Shown: one piece after another, positions 7,209 to 17,687 of the stretch
Layout of the letters: every line of letters starts with the position of its first letter
How positions within the stretch are numbered: the first letter of the stretch is position 1
Origin: SXOA01 sp046593355
Lineage (GTDB): Bacteria > Planctomycetota > Planctomycetia > Pirellulales > Pirellulaceae
Length of the DNA stretch: 64,000 nucleotides
Direction of reading: 5' to 3'
Assembly (NCBI GenBank): GCA_046593355.1
Contig: JBKJNY010000108.1
Coordinates: 1-64,000, forward strand
Position numbers and translations under genes: made by a program
Notes under the pieces: model-generated
Seen by the model: the letters and a program-made list of their open reading frames with translations, nothing else
Told to the model about the DNA's origin: nothing
The model's database searches: none

Positions 7209-8603
<1,395 letters not shown>

Positions 8604-10517
8604 GCTGCTTCTGGTCCGTGATGGTCAGTTGGTCGGTAGAGACGACGGGCAGAACGACCCGCATCTGGGAGCCCTTCTTCGGCCCGCCGCTGGTGGGTTC
8701 AATCGTGCCGCCGTGCTCGGCGATGATGCGGAAGGTGATGGACAGGCCCAGGCCGGTCCCTTTGCCGTCCCGCCGGCGGGTGTAAAAAGGCTCGAACAAG
8801 TGCTTCAGAACTTCGGCCGACATCCCGCAGCCGTTGTCCCGCACCAGCAGCTCGGCCTGGTTGCCCAGTCGGCGGAGCTCGACCCAGACGGTGCCGCCGG
8901 GATCGAGGCTGTCGAGGGAGTTGGTGATGAGATTCAGCACCACCTGCTTCATTTCCTGGGCGTTGACCGGGGCGACGACGTGCTGCGTACACTGGAACTC
9001 GACCTTCTTCTCGCGGTAGTCCCCGAGGTGCCGCACCATCTCGACGACGCCAATCACCAGCTCGCGGAGGTCGGTCGGCTGCTTTTGCACATCGCCGAGG
9101 CGGGAGAAGTCGAGCAGCCGCTCGGTGATACCCTTGCAGCGAAAGGCTTCGTCCTGGATGCGGCGGAGATATTTGGCGACGACTTCGCGGTCGCCGGCAT
9201 TGTTTTTGGAGGGAGCGCTGACGCTGCCGAGCAAATTGGTGACGCGGGTTTCCAGCGACTCCGCGCACATGGCAATCGCGGCCAGCGGGTTGTTGATTTC
9301 GTGCGCCACGCCCGCGGCCAGAAAACCGACGCTGGCGAGCTGCTCGCTGCGGACGACTTCCTGGGTCCGCTGCTGGATTTTGGTTTCCTGGTCGGTCTTG
9401 ATTTCCAGGAAGCGGGCGGTCATGGCGTTCATGTTGTCGGCCAGCTCCGCCATCTCGTCGCGCGTGGCGAGATGGATGCGATGCTGGAACTCATCGAACC
9501 TGGCGATCCGCCGCGAGCCGCCGATGAGGACGTTGAGCGGCGAGATAACCCACCGGTAAAACAGTCCCAATAGTACGAACAGGCCGAGCGCGGACAAAAT
9601 GCCCGTGGACCACGAGATGCTGATCCAGGTCTGGTACTGGCCGCGGACTTCCGACGACAGGTTGTGCATCCGCTCGTAAAGCTGTGGCTTGAGGGCGTCG
9701 ACCTCGTCCCGCATCTGGCGGAGCTGTTCGATCAGGCCGTCGACGTGGCCGGGGACCAGCAGCCAGTCCGCTTCGTCTTTTGATTTTTCCAGCCGCTCCA
9801 GGCTGGCGGCGATTTGCCCCAGCGTTTCGCGGTCGCGGCTGCGGTCGCCAAGTTGGCCGAACTGGGGGAGGTCCAGATCGAGGTGTTGCCGATATTGCTG
9901 CAAGGAATCCTTGATCCGGCCCAGTTTGAAATTGAAATCTGCCTTGGCCATCGCCCCTCCGTCCGGCTTCTCGCGGGCGATCACGTCCGTGGCCGGTCTC
10001 CCCTTGGAGCTGTGTAGCGAGTCCTGCGCATGGCCGATGCGGCTGGAGAGCTCGTCGGCGAGCGGCAGTTCATCGGCCCGCCAACTGATGGTCTTGGCAA
10101 GTTCCCGATAGGCATACAGCCCCTGCAAGCTGTTGACCGCCAGGACGCCGACAATCACAAACAACAACCCCACGCAGAGGAAGAGCTTGAACTTGATGGG
10201 CCAGCGGAACAGCACGGCGACCTCCTTGTCGCGCAACAATCGCCGGCGCTCCATCCGTGGACGCCGCCGCTCTCGGGTTGCGGGTGGAAGTGTACCACCG
10301 GCGAACTTGCCGGGGCAAGCTTGAAAGCAGGCCGCTGCCGCCGGGTGCTAGCGGCGGCTGATCGAATTGGTATGGAAATCTTGTCTGGATTCAATAACGG
10401 AATAGAAGTGAAGAAGGCAGCGACTGCGGCGAAGATACCCTTCGTGGGTGAAGCGGCCGAAAAGGCGATGGAGAGCATCCGGCGGAGGAATGCGGGATAG
10501 GGCGACTCTCTTGATCT

Positions 10518-10607
10518 CTCCTCATTTTTCTGTCTCCCATTTTTCTGTCAGCTTCCGCGGAGCAACGACGGAACTGACAGAAAAATTGAGGACAGAAAAA
10601 TGAGGAG
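10518..10607. repeat. 33-bp inverted repeat with internal ATTTTTCTGTC duplication
   Basis: The left arm (starting CTCCTCATTTTTCTGTC) and the right arm (ending GACAGAAAAATGAGGAG) pair over 33 bases with a few mismatches. Each arm itself contains two copies of ATTTTTCTGTC. It lies between the kinase gene and the terminator of the small-RNA candidate. Confidence 0.8.
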
Positions 10608-10619
10608 AAAGGCACCAAC

Positions 10620-10652
10620 AAAAAAGGCCCGGTCCAACGTGTGGACCGGGCC
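10620..10652 (-). terminator. Strong rho-independent terminator
   Basis: On the minus strand GGCCCGGTCC and GGACCGGGCC form a perfect ten-base-pair stem around a seven-base loop, followed by six T. It ends the small-RNA candidate, not a recognisable protein gene. Confidence 0.9.
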
Positions 10653-10732
10653 CCAGGTAGCTCGTAAAGATCAGGTGATCCCAACGAGGTTTGTTGGTGG
10701 CTTGCCGTTAGGCAACCCGCCGGCAGCCTAAC

Positions 10733-10777
10733 TTAAAAGGCGCCACCTCGGCTGGTACAGATATAACTCAAACTCAC
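10733..10777 (-). CDS. Candidate 14-residue leader peptide inside the small RNA
   Basis: GTG-start ORF encoding (M)SLSYICTSRGGAF and ending in TAA. The Shine-Dalgarno match AAGGAGGTG upstream is as good as possible, though the spacer is short (five bases). A longer overlapping frame of 30 codons starting with ATG exists but has no such signal. Translation is a guess from the signal strength. Confidence 0.35.
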   Translation of the reverse strand: MSLSYICTSRGGAF

Positions 10778-11068
10778 TAGACCACCTCCTTCCCACTAAG
10801 ATTAACCCCGGTTCAGCCATATGCCGTAGAGCGGCTTACTCCGGGCCCCTAGTAAATCGTGCTGCGTAGCACGAACCAATGTCGACACCTTTATAATTTA
10901 CGAAACCCAAGCAAAAATCAAGAGGTAATTTGGGAAGAAAGGTTCATTTGGCAAAAGCGGAAAGTGGAAAGCTGAAAGCGGGAAATACGGACCCGTGACT
11001 GGCGAATACCCGCTATACTTCCAGGGTTAACCCGTTTAGCACTTTGCACTTAACACTCTGCATTTCCC

Positions 11069-12055
11069 TTGTCTTCCCCCGCCATCGCCGTCTCCGACCT
11101 TCGCAAGACCTACACCGAGGGAATGTTTTTCCGCAAACGGCAAGAGGCGCTCAAGGGAGTTTCGTTCGAGGTCCAGCGGGGCGAAATCTTTGGCCTGCTT
11201 GGCGGCAACGGCGCGGGCAAGACCACCTTCATCAAAATCCTGCTGGGCATCATCCGCCGCTCCGCCGGCCATGCGCAGATTCTCGATTTTCCCGCCGGCG
11301 ACCGCCGGGCCCGGCAGCGGATTGGCTACCTGCCGGAGAATCTTCGCGTCCCGCGTCATTTGACGGGTCACACGGCGCTTGAGTACTACGGCCATCTCAG
11401 CGGCGTTTCGACGAGAGTCATCAAGGAGCGCCGCGGTGACTTGCTGGAAAAAGTCGGCATCGCCGCGCGAGCCAAGGATCCCGTCCGCACGTATTCCAAG
11501 GGCATGCTCCAGCGCCTCGGCCTGGCCCAGGCCATGCTGCACGATCCCGACCTGTTCATCTTCGACGAGCCAACCGACGGCCTCGATCCGCTCGCCCGCA
11601 GCCAGGTCCGCGGGTTTCTGACGGACCTCAAGCGGGAAGGCAAGACCATCTTTCTCAACAGCCACATCCTGCAGGAAGTGCAACTGGTCTGCGACCGCGT
11701 GGCAATCCTCGATAAAGGCATTCTCAAGCGGGTCGGCTCCGTGCAAGAACTGACCGCCACCCACCAGGCGGCTCCCGCCACCAGCGGCAATCCCACTCGG
11801 CAGGCGGACATCGAGCTGCACATGGCCGGCACCGCCGCCGCCATCCGCGAGGCCCTCGGCGGCTGGGAAACGACCAAGTGGCAGAGCCTGTCGGAAGTGG
11901 AGCATCAGGTTCACATCCGCAGCGCCGACCAGGAGTACGTCGATCAACTGATTGACCGCCTCCGTACCGCCCGCATCAGCATCCTGGGCATCACCCGCCG
12001 CCAGGCCACGCTGGAAGACGCGTACCTGGGCATCGTCGCCGAAGTGGTGGAGTAA
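11069..12055 (+). CDS. ABC transporter ATP-binding subunit
   Basis: The frame opens with a TTG at 11069; no ATG lies upstream of the conserved IAVSDLRKTY strand, so TTG is the likely start. The 328-residue protein has Walker A GGNGAGKTT, Q-loop around GYLPENL, signature YSKGMLQRLGLAQ, Walker B LFIFDEPTDGLDP and H-loop NSHIL. The last 90 residues form a regulatory extension typical of ABC-2 type exporters (CcmA/NatA class). Its stop is followed after two bases by the permease gene, so the two form an exporter. Substrate unknown. Confidence 0.93.
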   Translation: MSSPAIAVSDLRKTYTEGMFFRKRQEALKGVSFEVQRGEIFGLLGGNGAGKTTFIKILLGIIRRSAGHAQILDFPAGDRRARQRIGYLPENLRVPRHLTGHTALEYYGHLSGVSTRVIKERRGDLLEKVGIAARAKDPVRTYSKGMLQRLGLAQAMLHDPDLFIFDEPTDGLDPLARSQVRGFLTDLKREGKTIFLNSHILQEVQLVCDRVAILDKGILKRVGSVQELTATHQAAPATSGNPTRQADIELHMAGTAAAIREALGGWETTKWQSLSEVEHQVHIRSADQEYVDQLIDRLRTARISILGITRRQATLEDAYLGIVAEVVE

Positions 12056-12057
12056 CC

Positions 12058-14370
12058 ATGCGACCGTATCTGGCGATTATCAAAGACTCCTTTCGTGAAG
12101 CGATGGCTTCCCGGGTGCTATGGGTATTGCTCGGCGTAATCACGCTGGTGCTGGCCCTGATTGCTCCTTTGGGCGTGCGCGGAAGATTGACCACGGACTT
12201 TGGCGGCGGCGAAGTCCGCGATCCCCAGGATCTCGTCGCCAAGCTCCGCACCGCGGCTGCCCGCCCGGAAAACTCTCCCGCCAAACGAATCTGGTCTTTG
12301 TGGGACGCCAACCGCCAAAAAAAGCTGATCGAGTTCCAGGAGTACCAAGGAAATCAAGACGGCAACTCCCGGAAACAAGGGGAATTTGGCGAGTACATGG
12401 AATCCAGGCAGACTCTTTTCCAGGGGCTCAAGGAGCTGCTCGAAAAGGAGGATCTCTACCAGCCGGGCGTCTGGCGGGAAGAATCGCTTCCCAAAGAAGC
12501 CCGAGACTTCATTGCCAAACGGGACGAGTTGACCCAAGAAGAGCAGGCCCGGCTCAATCGCCTGCTGATCCAAGCGGCGGCTCCGGGACAGTTTGCTCCT
12601 CGAGCTGCTGAATCCATCGCGGTGGCCTACCTGTGGATGGAGACGACCGAGAGTCTGCCCTTTACCAAAACGCAAGCCGATGCGTTTATCAAGGAGGTGA
12701 TTGTTCCGATCCTGATGAAATACCTGGTGGGTGTGATCGGGGTCTTCGTTGCTATCCTGGTGACGTCGCCTGTCATCCCCCAGATGTTTGAGCCGGGTTC
12801 GATCAATCTGCTGCTCAGCAAGCCGGTGCAGCGGTCGCTGGTTTTCCTGTCCAAGTTCATCGGCGGATGCGCGTTTATTCTGCTCAACGTCGGTTATCTG
12901 TGCATGGGGCTGTGGCTGATTTTGGGACTACGGTATGGCATCTGGAATCGGGGGATGCTGCTATGCATCCCCATTTTCCTGTTCTTGTTTACCATCTATT
13001 ACGCCGTTTCGACACTGACGGGGATTGTCTGGAAGAGCGCCGTGGTCTCGGTGGTGATCTGCATCAGCCTGTGGCTGCTGTGTTTCATTGTCGGGGCGAT
13101 CAAGGTCAATGTGATGGAGCCGTTCGTCGTCGATTTGCAGCGGAACGTCCGCGTGGTGGATGCCGGCGGATCGATCATTGCCGTCCGCGAGTCCGGGGGC
13201 ATGTACCGCTGGAACGCCGAGCTCAAAGACTGGGAGCAAATCCATCTTCCCTCCGGCGGCGGAGGGGTGCGGAAAACACTAGGTCCGTTCTACCACGCCC
13301 CGAGCGATCAACTGCTCATTGGCGAAAGCTGGAATCCTCCCTTCGGCTTGGGCACTGGGCGGGCGATTTTCCATGTGGCCGGCGGCAATGAAGGTTTTCA
13401 GGTCAAGGATGGCCCGGCCTTTCCCGCGGATACCGGCGACTTGCTGGTGGGTTCCGGCGGGGATGTCCTGGCCGTGGCGCCGGGGGGAATCTTCCGTTTA
13501 CAAGGGCAGCCCGCGGCAGCCAAGAATCAGATCAAGTTCCTGGGCATGCCGCTCCCTTTCGCCAATCGCAATGAGTTCCAATCGGCGATGCTGGACAAGG
13601 AGCTTACGTTTCCGGCACCCCTCAAAGCGGCCATCGACCCGGTCACCGGCGCGGTTGCCGTCTATAGCCGGGGAAATGTCTACCTCATGTCCAAGGATAC
13701 CAAGGGAAACTACGTTCAGAAGGCTCTCCGCAAGTTGGATGGTGACGAGGCGCAGGATGCGGCCATTGCCATCGGCGGCGCGGCAGTGTTCGTGGCTCGG
13801 GCCGACGATCAGGCGCTATTCTTATCCACCGAAGACTTGTCCGTAAGAGCGGAAAAAAAACTGGAAGCGGGCAGCCAGCCGCGATTGGTCGCCGCCTCGC
13901 CCGATGGAAAGATGTTCTGCGCCCTGTTCCATAACCGTCGCCTCTGGCTGCTGGACTCCGAGACCAGCGACTGCCGCCTGGCTGCGGTTCGAGGCCAGGG
14001 GGACATCTCCGCCTTCGCCTTCCACGGCGACCGCCTCTTGGTGGCAGACCGGATTACGCGGGTCTGCGATTACCAGACCGCGGATCTGACTCGGCAAGCG
14101 ACTTACGCCCCCGCCATGAAAACCTCGCAGATTGTCTACTACTACATCATCAGCCCGATTTACTACGTGCTCCCTAAGCCGGGCGAACTGGACAATACCG
14201 TCCAATATTTGCTGACCGGGAAGGAAACCAGCGACCTGGGGATCTTCCGCGGCGACCTGTCCCAGGCCCGCGACAATCTGCATCCCTGGCGTCCGGTCTG
14301 GACAAGCGCCATATTTGTGGTTGTGATGCTGCTGCTCTCTTGTGTCTACATCGAGCGGCACCAGTTCTGA
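12058..14370 (+). CDS. ABC-2 type permease with a large extracytoplasmic or propeller-like insert
   Basis: The 770-residue protein starts with one membrane helix (residues 18-36), then a charged soluble stretch, then a cluster of about five helices between residues 220 and 360 (for example YLVGVIGVFVAILVTSPVIP and SVVICISLWLLCFIVGAIK). A soluble region of about 330 residues follows with repeated short beta-strands and Gly/Asp turns (VVDAGGSIIAVRESGG, GDLLVGSGGDVLAVAPGG), resembling a beta-propeller. A final helix ends at FVVVMLLLSCVYIERHQF. The insert between the last two helices is unusual for ABC-2 permeases. Confidence 0.85.
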   Translation: MRPYLAIIKDSFREAMASRVLWVLLGVITLVLALIAPLGVRGRLTTDFGGGEVRDPQDLVAKLRTAAARPENSPAKRIWSLWDANRQKKLIEFQEYQGNQDGNSRKQGEFGEYMESRQTLFQGLKELLEKEDLYQPGVWREESLPKEARDFIAKRDELTQEEQARLNRLLIQAAAPGQFAPRAAESIAVAYLWMETTESLPFTKTQADAFIKEVIVPILMKYLVGVIGVFVAILVTSPVIPQMFEPGSINLLLSKPVQRSLVFLSKFIGGCAFILLNVGYLCMGLWLILGLRYGIWNRGMLLCIPIFLFLFTIYYAVSTLTGIVWKSAVVSVVICISLWLLCFIVGAIKVNVMEPFVVDLQRNVRVVDAGGSIIAVRESGGMYRWNAELKDWEQIHLPSGGGGVRKTLGPFYHAPSDQLLIGESWNPPFGLGTGRAIFHVAGGNEGFQVKDGPAFPADTGDLLVGSGGDVLAVAPGGIFRLQGQPAAAKNQIKFLGMPLPFANRNEFQSAMLDKELTFPAPLKAAIDPVTGAVAVYSRGNVYLMSKDTKGNYVQKALRKLDGDEAQDAAIAIGGAAVFVARADDQALFLSTEDLSVRAEKKLEAGSQPRLVAASPDGKMFCALFHNRRLWLLDSETSDCRLAAVRGQGDISAFAFHGDRLLVADRITRVCDYQTADLTRQATYAPAMKTSQIVYYYIISPIYYVLPKPGELDNTVQYLLTGKETSDLGIFRGDLSQARDNLHPWRPVWTSAIFVVVMLLLSCVYIERHQF

Positions 14371-14419
14371 GCCACGGTCTCGCAATCCTTGTCGGCCCTC
14401 GTCCGTTGGAGAATATCGA

Positions 14420-14956
14420 ATGCCCCGCTTTCCCCTGTTGGTCCTGCCCTGTGTCCTGCTCGTCGCTCTTGGTCTCCTCGGCTGCGGGCCGGCAAACAAC
14501 ACCCCGGTGAAGCCGGGAAACAACAAAACCGAGGAGCACGCGCACGACCACGCGACAGTCGGGCCGCACGGCGGGCACCTGGTCGAGCTGGCGGAGCCGG
14601 GGAAGGAAATCAAGGAGGAGTATCACGTGGAGTGGGACCACGAGGAAAACGGCATCATTACCGTCTGGATTCTCGATGGCGCGGCCAAGAAGACGGTGCC
14701 GATTGCTGCCGACAGCATCTTCATTGAGGTCAAGTCCGGCGAAATGACCGAGGCGTATGAGCTGGCCGCCGTGGATCGCACCAGCGGGGAAAATGCCAGT
14801 GCTTTCAAGTTTAAAGTGATGAGCAAGGCGCTGCTGGGGAAGCTCGAAACGGTGGGCAAAACCGTCTCCGCAACAATCCGCGTCGATGTCAACGGCAAGC
14901 CCTATGAAGGCAAGTTTGAAAAAGATGAGGACGGCCACGCCGGCCACAAGCACTAA
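14420..14956 (+). CDS. Histidine-rich lipoprotein
   Basis: Start at ATG 14420, before a lipoprotein signal (MPRFPLLVLPCVLLVALG followed by LLGC, acylated Cys). The 178-residue protein has His-rich clusters near both ends: EEHAHDHATVGPHGGHLVEL and DEDGHAGHKH, which suggest metal binding. The middle is a beta-rich domain. It follows the ABC permease by 49 bases and may belong to the same transcript. It is plausible as a metal-handling or sensor lipoprotein; this is inferred only from the His clusters. Confidence 0.75.
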   Translation: MPRFPLLVLPCVLLVALGLLGCGPANNTPVKPGNNKTEEHAHDHATVGPHGGHLVELAEPGKEIKEEYHVEWDHEENGIITVWILDGAAKKTVPIAADSIFIEVKSGEMTEAYELAAVDRTSGENASAFKFKVMSKALLGKLETVGKTVSATIRVDVNGKPYEGKFEKDEDGHAGHKH

Positions 14957-14979
14957 GCTCAGATAGTCCAACCGGAGCA

Positions 14980-15043
14980 GTCCGCAGATTTCGCGGATTT
15001 ACACCGATGAAATTCAGAGAATCTTGATTCAAAATCTGCGGAC
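14980..15043. repeat. Inverted repeat GTCCGCAGATTT / AAATCTGCGGAC
   Basis: Twelve-base perfect arms enclose a 40-base loop between the convergent lipoprotein and DUF1559 genes. Similar CGCAGATT words recur in many genomes as dispersed repeats. Confidence 0.7.
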
Positions 15044-15054
15044 GCATCAACGGC

Positions 15055-15927
15055 CTACGGCAAATTCACCGCCTGGCCGTCGTTCCGCTCCACCATGCGG
15101 CGGAGCATCTGGGGGTCGATGTTGCGACTCAAGGTACGCACGCTGCCGTCCGCCATTAAGACCAACACCACTCCCGGATGGTTACCATCGAATGGCTTGT
15201 TCAGATCCCAGGTATTCGGCGCGGCCCAACTGGCGTTCCCTTTGACCTCCATGACGATAATCGTGTTGCTGGTGCCGTCCGTGATCTGATCCATTCCATG
15301 CTTCATTCCCGGCGCATCTTCCAGGGCACTGCCCGGCCCGGAGACCAGCAGATAATCCGTTTGCCCGGGTGTCCTGCTCGGATTGGACGGATCCATGATG
15401 AAGGGCATGCTTATTTGGGAGAATGCCTGGTTTTCCGGCGAGTCCCAAGCCTTGTCCTTGTCGAACCTGTCGTAGAAAGGCTGCTGTTCCAGGAAGGGCA
15501 GCAGGCAGACCATGCCACTGTAGAGCGGCTTGCCCTCGGCGTCCTTGACGACCGCGGGCGGGAATTCGTTGTACACGTCGTGGTAAGTATGCAGGGCAAT
15601 CCCGATCTGCTTCATGTTGTTCGTGGATTGCATCCGCCGAGCAGCTTCGCGGGCCGATTGCACCGCGGGAAGGAGCAGTGCGACCAGAATGCCGCCGATT
15701 CCGCAAACCACCACCAGCGCGCCCCCGATGATCAGCAGGATCACGCCAATGCCAATCCCCGCGCCGGCCGCCGCCCTGGATGAGGCCGGATACTGCGGCG
15801 CCGAACCGGCGGCAAAAGGAACGGTGATCGGCTTTCCGCAGGCCGCGCAGGGCCCCGACTGGCCCGCATACTGATCGGCGACCGTCGTCTGTTTCCCGCA
15901 AGCGGGACAAGCGAATTGAATAGGCAT
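15055..15927 (-). CDS. DUF1559 pseudopilin-like protein with N-terminal zinc ribbon
   Basis: The 290-residue protein starts with a two-CxxC zinc ribbon (FACPACGKQTTVADQY and CAACGKPITV), then a Gly/Ala-rich membrane helix, then the planctomycete DUF1559 pattern: LLPAVQSAREAARRMQSTNN, MKQIGIALHTYHDVYNEFPP and DGTSNTIIVMEVKG, ending with the H-x-G-x-x-x-x-x-x-DGSVR segment. DUF1559 proteins are abundant in planctomycetes and resemble type II pseudopilins; here the pilin-type helix is internal and preceded by the ribbon. Function is not known. Confidence 0.93.
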   Translation of the reverse strand: MPIQFACPACGKQTTVADQYAGQSGPCAACGKPITVPFAAGSAPQYPASSRAAAGAGIGIGVILLIIGGALVVVCGIGGILVALLLPAVQSAREAARRMQSTNNMKQIGIALHTYHDVYNEFPPAVVKDAEGKPLYSGMVCLLPFLEQQPFYDRFDKDKAWDSPENQAFSQISMPFIMDPSNPSRTPGQTDYLLVSGPGSALEDAPGMKHGMDQITDGTSNTIIVMEVKGNASWAAPNTWDLNKPFDGNHPGVVLVLMADGSVRTLSRNIDPQMLRRMVERNDGQAVNLP

Positions 15928-15994
15928 GGCGAGCTAAACCGGCTGGAGGAAAGGAACCGACCCAGGTTGCACAAAATAATAAGGGAAAAGCAGT

Positions 15995-16080
15995 GTTGAA
16001 AAAGGGGTCTGGCTCGGAGCCACCCCAAGACCCTAGCCGTCAACGCGGGTCGCGGCGACGTGCCTGACCCCTTTTTCAAC
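15995..16080. repeat. Palindromic repeat family B, copy 1
   Basis: The ends are GTTGAAAAAGGGGTCTGGCT and GTGCCTGACCCCTTTTTCAA. A second copy lies at 34985-35070 in the opposite orientation, sharing both arms (including GGCACGTCGCCGC and GTGGCTCCGAGCC) but with an unrelated centre. This copy lies upstream of the DUF1559 gene. Confidence 0.85.
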
Positions 16081-16126
16081 AGGCCGATAGGGGGACTCTC
16101 CCCCGAGGGTGTTTCGGCTTTCCCTG

Positions 16127-16164
16127 GGCGATATTAGGATGTCGCCGCAAATATCGCCTTTTTT
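16127..16164 (+). terminator. Terminator-like hairpin, no obvious gene upstream
   Basis: GGCGATATT pairs with AATATCGCC and is followed by six T on the plus strand. No plus-strand gene lies in the kilobase before it, so it may end an unrecognised short RNA or be a decoy. Confidence 0.4.
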
Positions 16165-16199
16165 CATTCTGCTGGGTATGGTGGGCTCCAGCAGAGGTA

Positions 16200-16267
16200 A
16201 ACCACGTATTTCACGAATGACACAAATAAATCCAGTCCCATCCGTGAATTCCGTGTTATCCGTGGTT
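16200..16267. repeat. Inverted repeat AACCACG ... CGTGGTT
   Basis: Arms built from words such as CACGAAT and CCGTGAATTCCGTG around a short loop. It is an imperfect palindrome of a kind dispersed in many genomes. Confidence 0.6.
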
Positions 16268-16394
16268 CTTACTTGTTGGTGGCTTGTTGGCTGAAAGCGA
16301 AAAGTGACCTTGCCCGCTTCGCCCGGTCCCGCTAGAAGCCGCTGATAACGTGAGGGTCATTCCGCTCGTCTTGAAGGACCGGGAGAAATTCGCC

Positions 16395-16742
16395 ATGGAC
16401 CGTAGGCGCTGGTTTGGCAGGCTGTTTTCCACGCTGATTGTGCCCCTGGCCTGGCCGGCCGCCAGGCTCCTGGCGCAAGATGCCCCGATGCAGGCGACGC
16501 TCGCCGAGCGGCTGAAGGCGGGGCTGCTCTGCCGCCGGCCCGAGGAGTTCATCTTGGTGTCGCGGGTGGCGGACAAGGTGGAAGCGGGGGAACTGCCGCA
16601 AGACATGGTCCTCAACGCGATGAAGTACGCCCTCAGGAAACGGCCCAAGTTCCCCTTCTTCTACTTCCAAGCCGTCATCTTCCGGCAAGCGGAGGCGCTC
16701 GGCGTGGATTTGGGAGACCCGGTGCCGCCGATCAATCCGTAG
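16395..16742 (+). CDS. Small exported protein, possible Tat signal
   Basis: I start at ATG 16395 (MDRRRWFGRLFSTLIVPLAW), preceded by GGGAG; a longer frame begins 15 codons earlier. The N-terminus has adjacent arginines and a hydrophobic stretch ending AARLLAQ, compatible with a Tat or Sec signal. The mature part of about 85 residues is helical (QATLAERLKAGLLCRRPEEF, ADKVEAGELPQDMVLNAMKY), ending in a Pro-rich tail. I do not recognise the family, though the spacing FYFQAVIFRQAEALGV suggests a small periplasmic helical protein. Confidence 0.65.
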   Translation: MDRRRWFGRLFSTLIVPLAWPAARLLAQDAPMQATLAERLKAGLLCRRPEEFILVSRVADKVEAGELPQDMVLNAMKYALRKRPKFPFFYFQAVIFRQAEALGVDLGDPVPPINP

Positions 16743-17042
16743 GCGGCACGAAAAGGTGACGGGAGCCATTGTCATGCCTGCCTGAACTTCAATCAACGGT
16801 TCGTGACACCTTTCCTCTCCCCCGATTTTTCGGTCGGAGGCGTTTTCACCCCCCCTCCTCACAAGAGGGGATTCCGTGGCTTTGCCTCAAAACGCCCCGG
16901 TTGCCCCAAAACCTAATATGCACCTATAGACTAGCCTTTTGTGGACTACCAGCATTGCCAAGCGTAAGATTTGTCGTTAGACTCCTAAGTTCGACCCTGG
17001 ACGACTTTGTGATTTTATTCACAATGCATCCTTTGGACCGTC
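16743..17042. other. Gap without a gene; boundary of the AT-richer island
   Basis: I see no gene here. The base composition becomes visibly more AT-rich from about 16900 (for example around ACCTAATATGCACCTATAGA), marking the left side of the island that carries the next three genes. Confidence 0.5.
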
Positions 17043-17687
17043 ATGGCCGCAATACCGACACTATCGAAAGACTCGCTGCGGCAGGTCTATTTCTGTTCTT
17101 TCACTCCGATGAAGGACCGTCCTGAATTGAGGGCATGGTTCGAGGGACACGGAAAATCGCTCTTTGCCGTGGTGAACCAATCTGGTGAGCCGAACGTCTA
17201 CTTGCGCCGGCTGGGAAACGTTGACCGTGATGATGACGGGCACTTTCACATTGAGGCGGCAGTCGAAGACGTTTTCAGGGGACGCAATCCAACCAGAATC
17301 GATTCGCAGCCAGACGACTTGTTTAGTAATTTTGGAATACTCGCCGCGAAAGAACTTGCCGGACGAATATTTGGAAAATACCATATTCGGATGGATTCGC
17401 CTGCCGCCAAGCGCATTGCAAAGGCATTGCTTGGGGCGTCAATAGACATCAGCGGCTACTCACTAGCACTGAGTGGTGCAACCTTCGACGTAAGCGGCGA
17501 CGGCCCCCTGTTTAGGGTGCGATGGTCGCTTCAAGAAGACACCGAGATTCTGGTTTTAGAGTTGCACCTAATTGACCTTCTCGAAATCGACGATCAGCTC
17601 TTGATAAACGCTGCTGGACTTTTGGATACAGCATTCAAGGCGCTTAGTAATCCTCACGAGATTTTCAAGAAAGCTCAAGATGCCTAA
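17043..17687 (+). CDS. Unknown protein, first gene of an AT-richer three-gene operon
   Basis: The 214-residue protein starts with a strand-rich part (QVYFCSFTPMKDRPELRAWF and SLFAVVNQSGEPNVYLRRLG) followed by alternating acidic strands, a helix around AKELAGRIFGKYHI, and a leucine-rich strand LVLELHLIDLLEIDD. No signal peptide or membrane helix is present. I do not recognise it. It overlaps the next gene by eight bases. Codon usage is more AT-rich than in the flanking genes, which suggests recent transfer. Confidence 0.75.
   Translation: MAAIPTLSKDSLRQVYFCSFTPMKDRPELRAWFEGHGKSLFAVVNQSGEPNVYLRRLGNVDRDDDGHFHIEAAVEDVFRGRNPTRIDSQPDDLFSNFGILAAKELAGRIFGKYHIRMDSPAAKRIAKALLGASIDISGYSLALSGATFDVSGDGPLFRVRWSLQEDTEILVLELHLIDLLEIDDQLLINAAGLLDTAFKALSNPHEIFKKAQDA

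Larger units (their letters stand above)
10620..10885 (-). ncRNA. Structured small RNA candidate with embedded mini-ORF
   Basis: About 265 bases on the minus strand end at a strong intrinsic terminator and start just after an AT-rich promoter-like stretch (TTGATT, 15 bases, TAAATT, near 10921-10895). Short stems follow one another: CGTGCT/AGCACG, CCCGG/CCGGG enclosing GCCG/CGGC, TTAGGC/GCCTAA and GATCACCTGATC. In the middle, AAGGAGGTG, an exact match to the complement of the 16S 3' end, precedes a 14-codon GTG-start ORF (10777-10733). I could not match it to tmRNA, 6S, SRP or RNase P RNA. It could be an independent RNA or a leader. Confidence 0.5.

Noticed and set aside
10372..10500. 42-codon plus-strand ORF (MEILSGFNNGIEVKKAATAA ...)
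   Set aside because: The translation is fairly protein-like but there is no ribosome-binding site, and it lies opposite the 5' region of the kinase gene. Not enough support to annotate.
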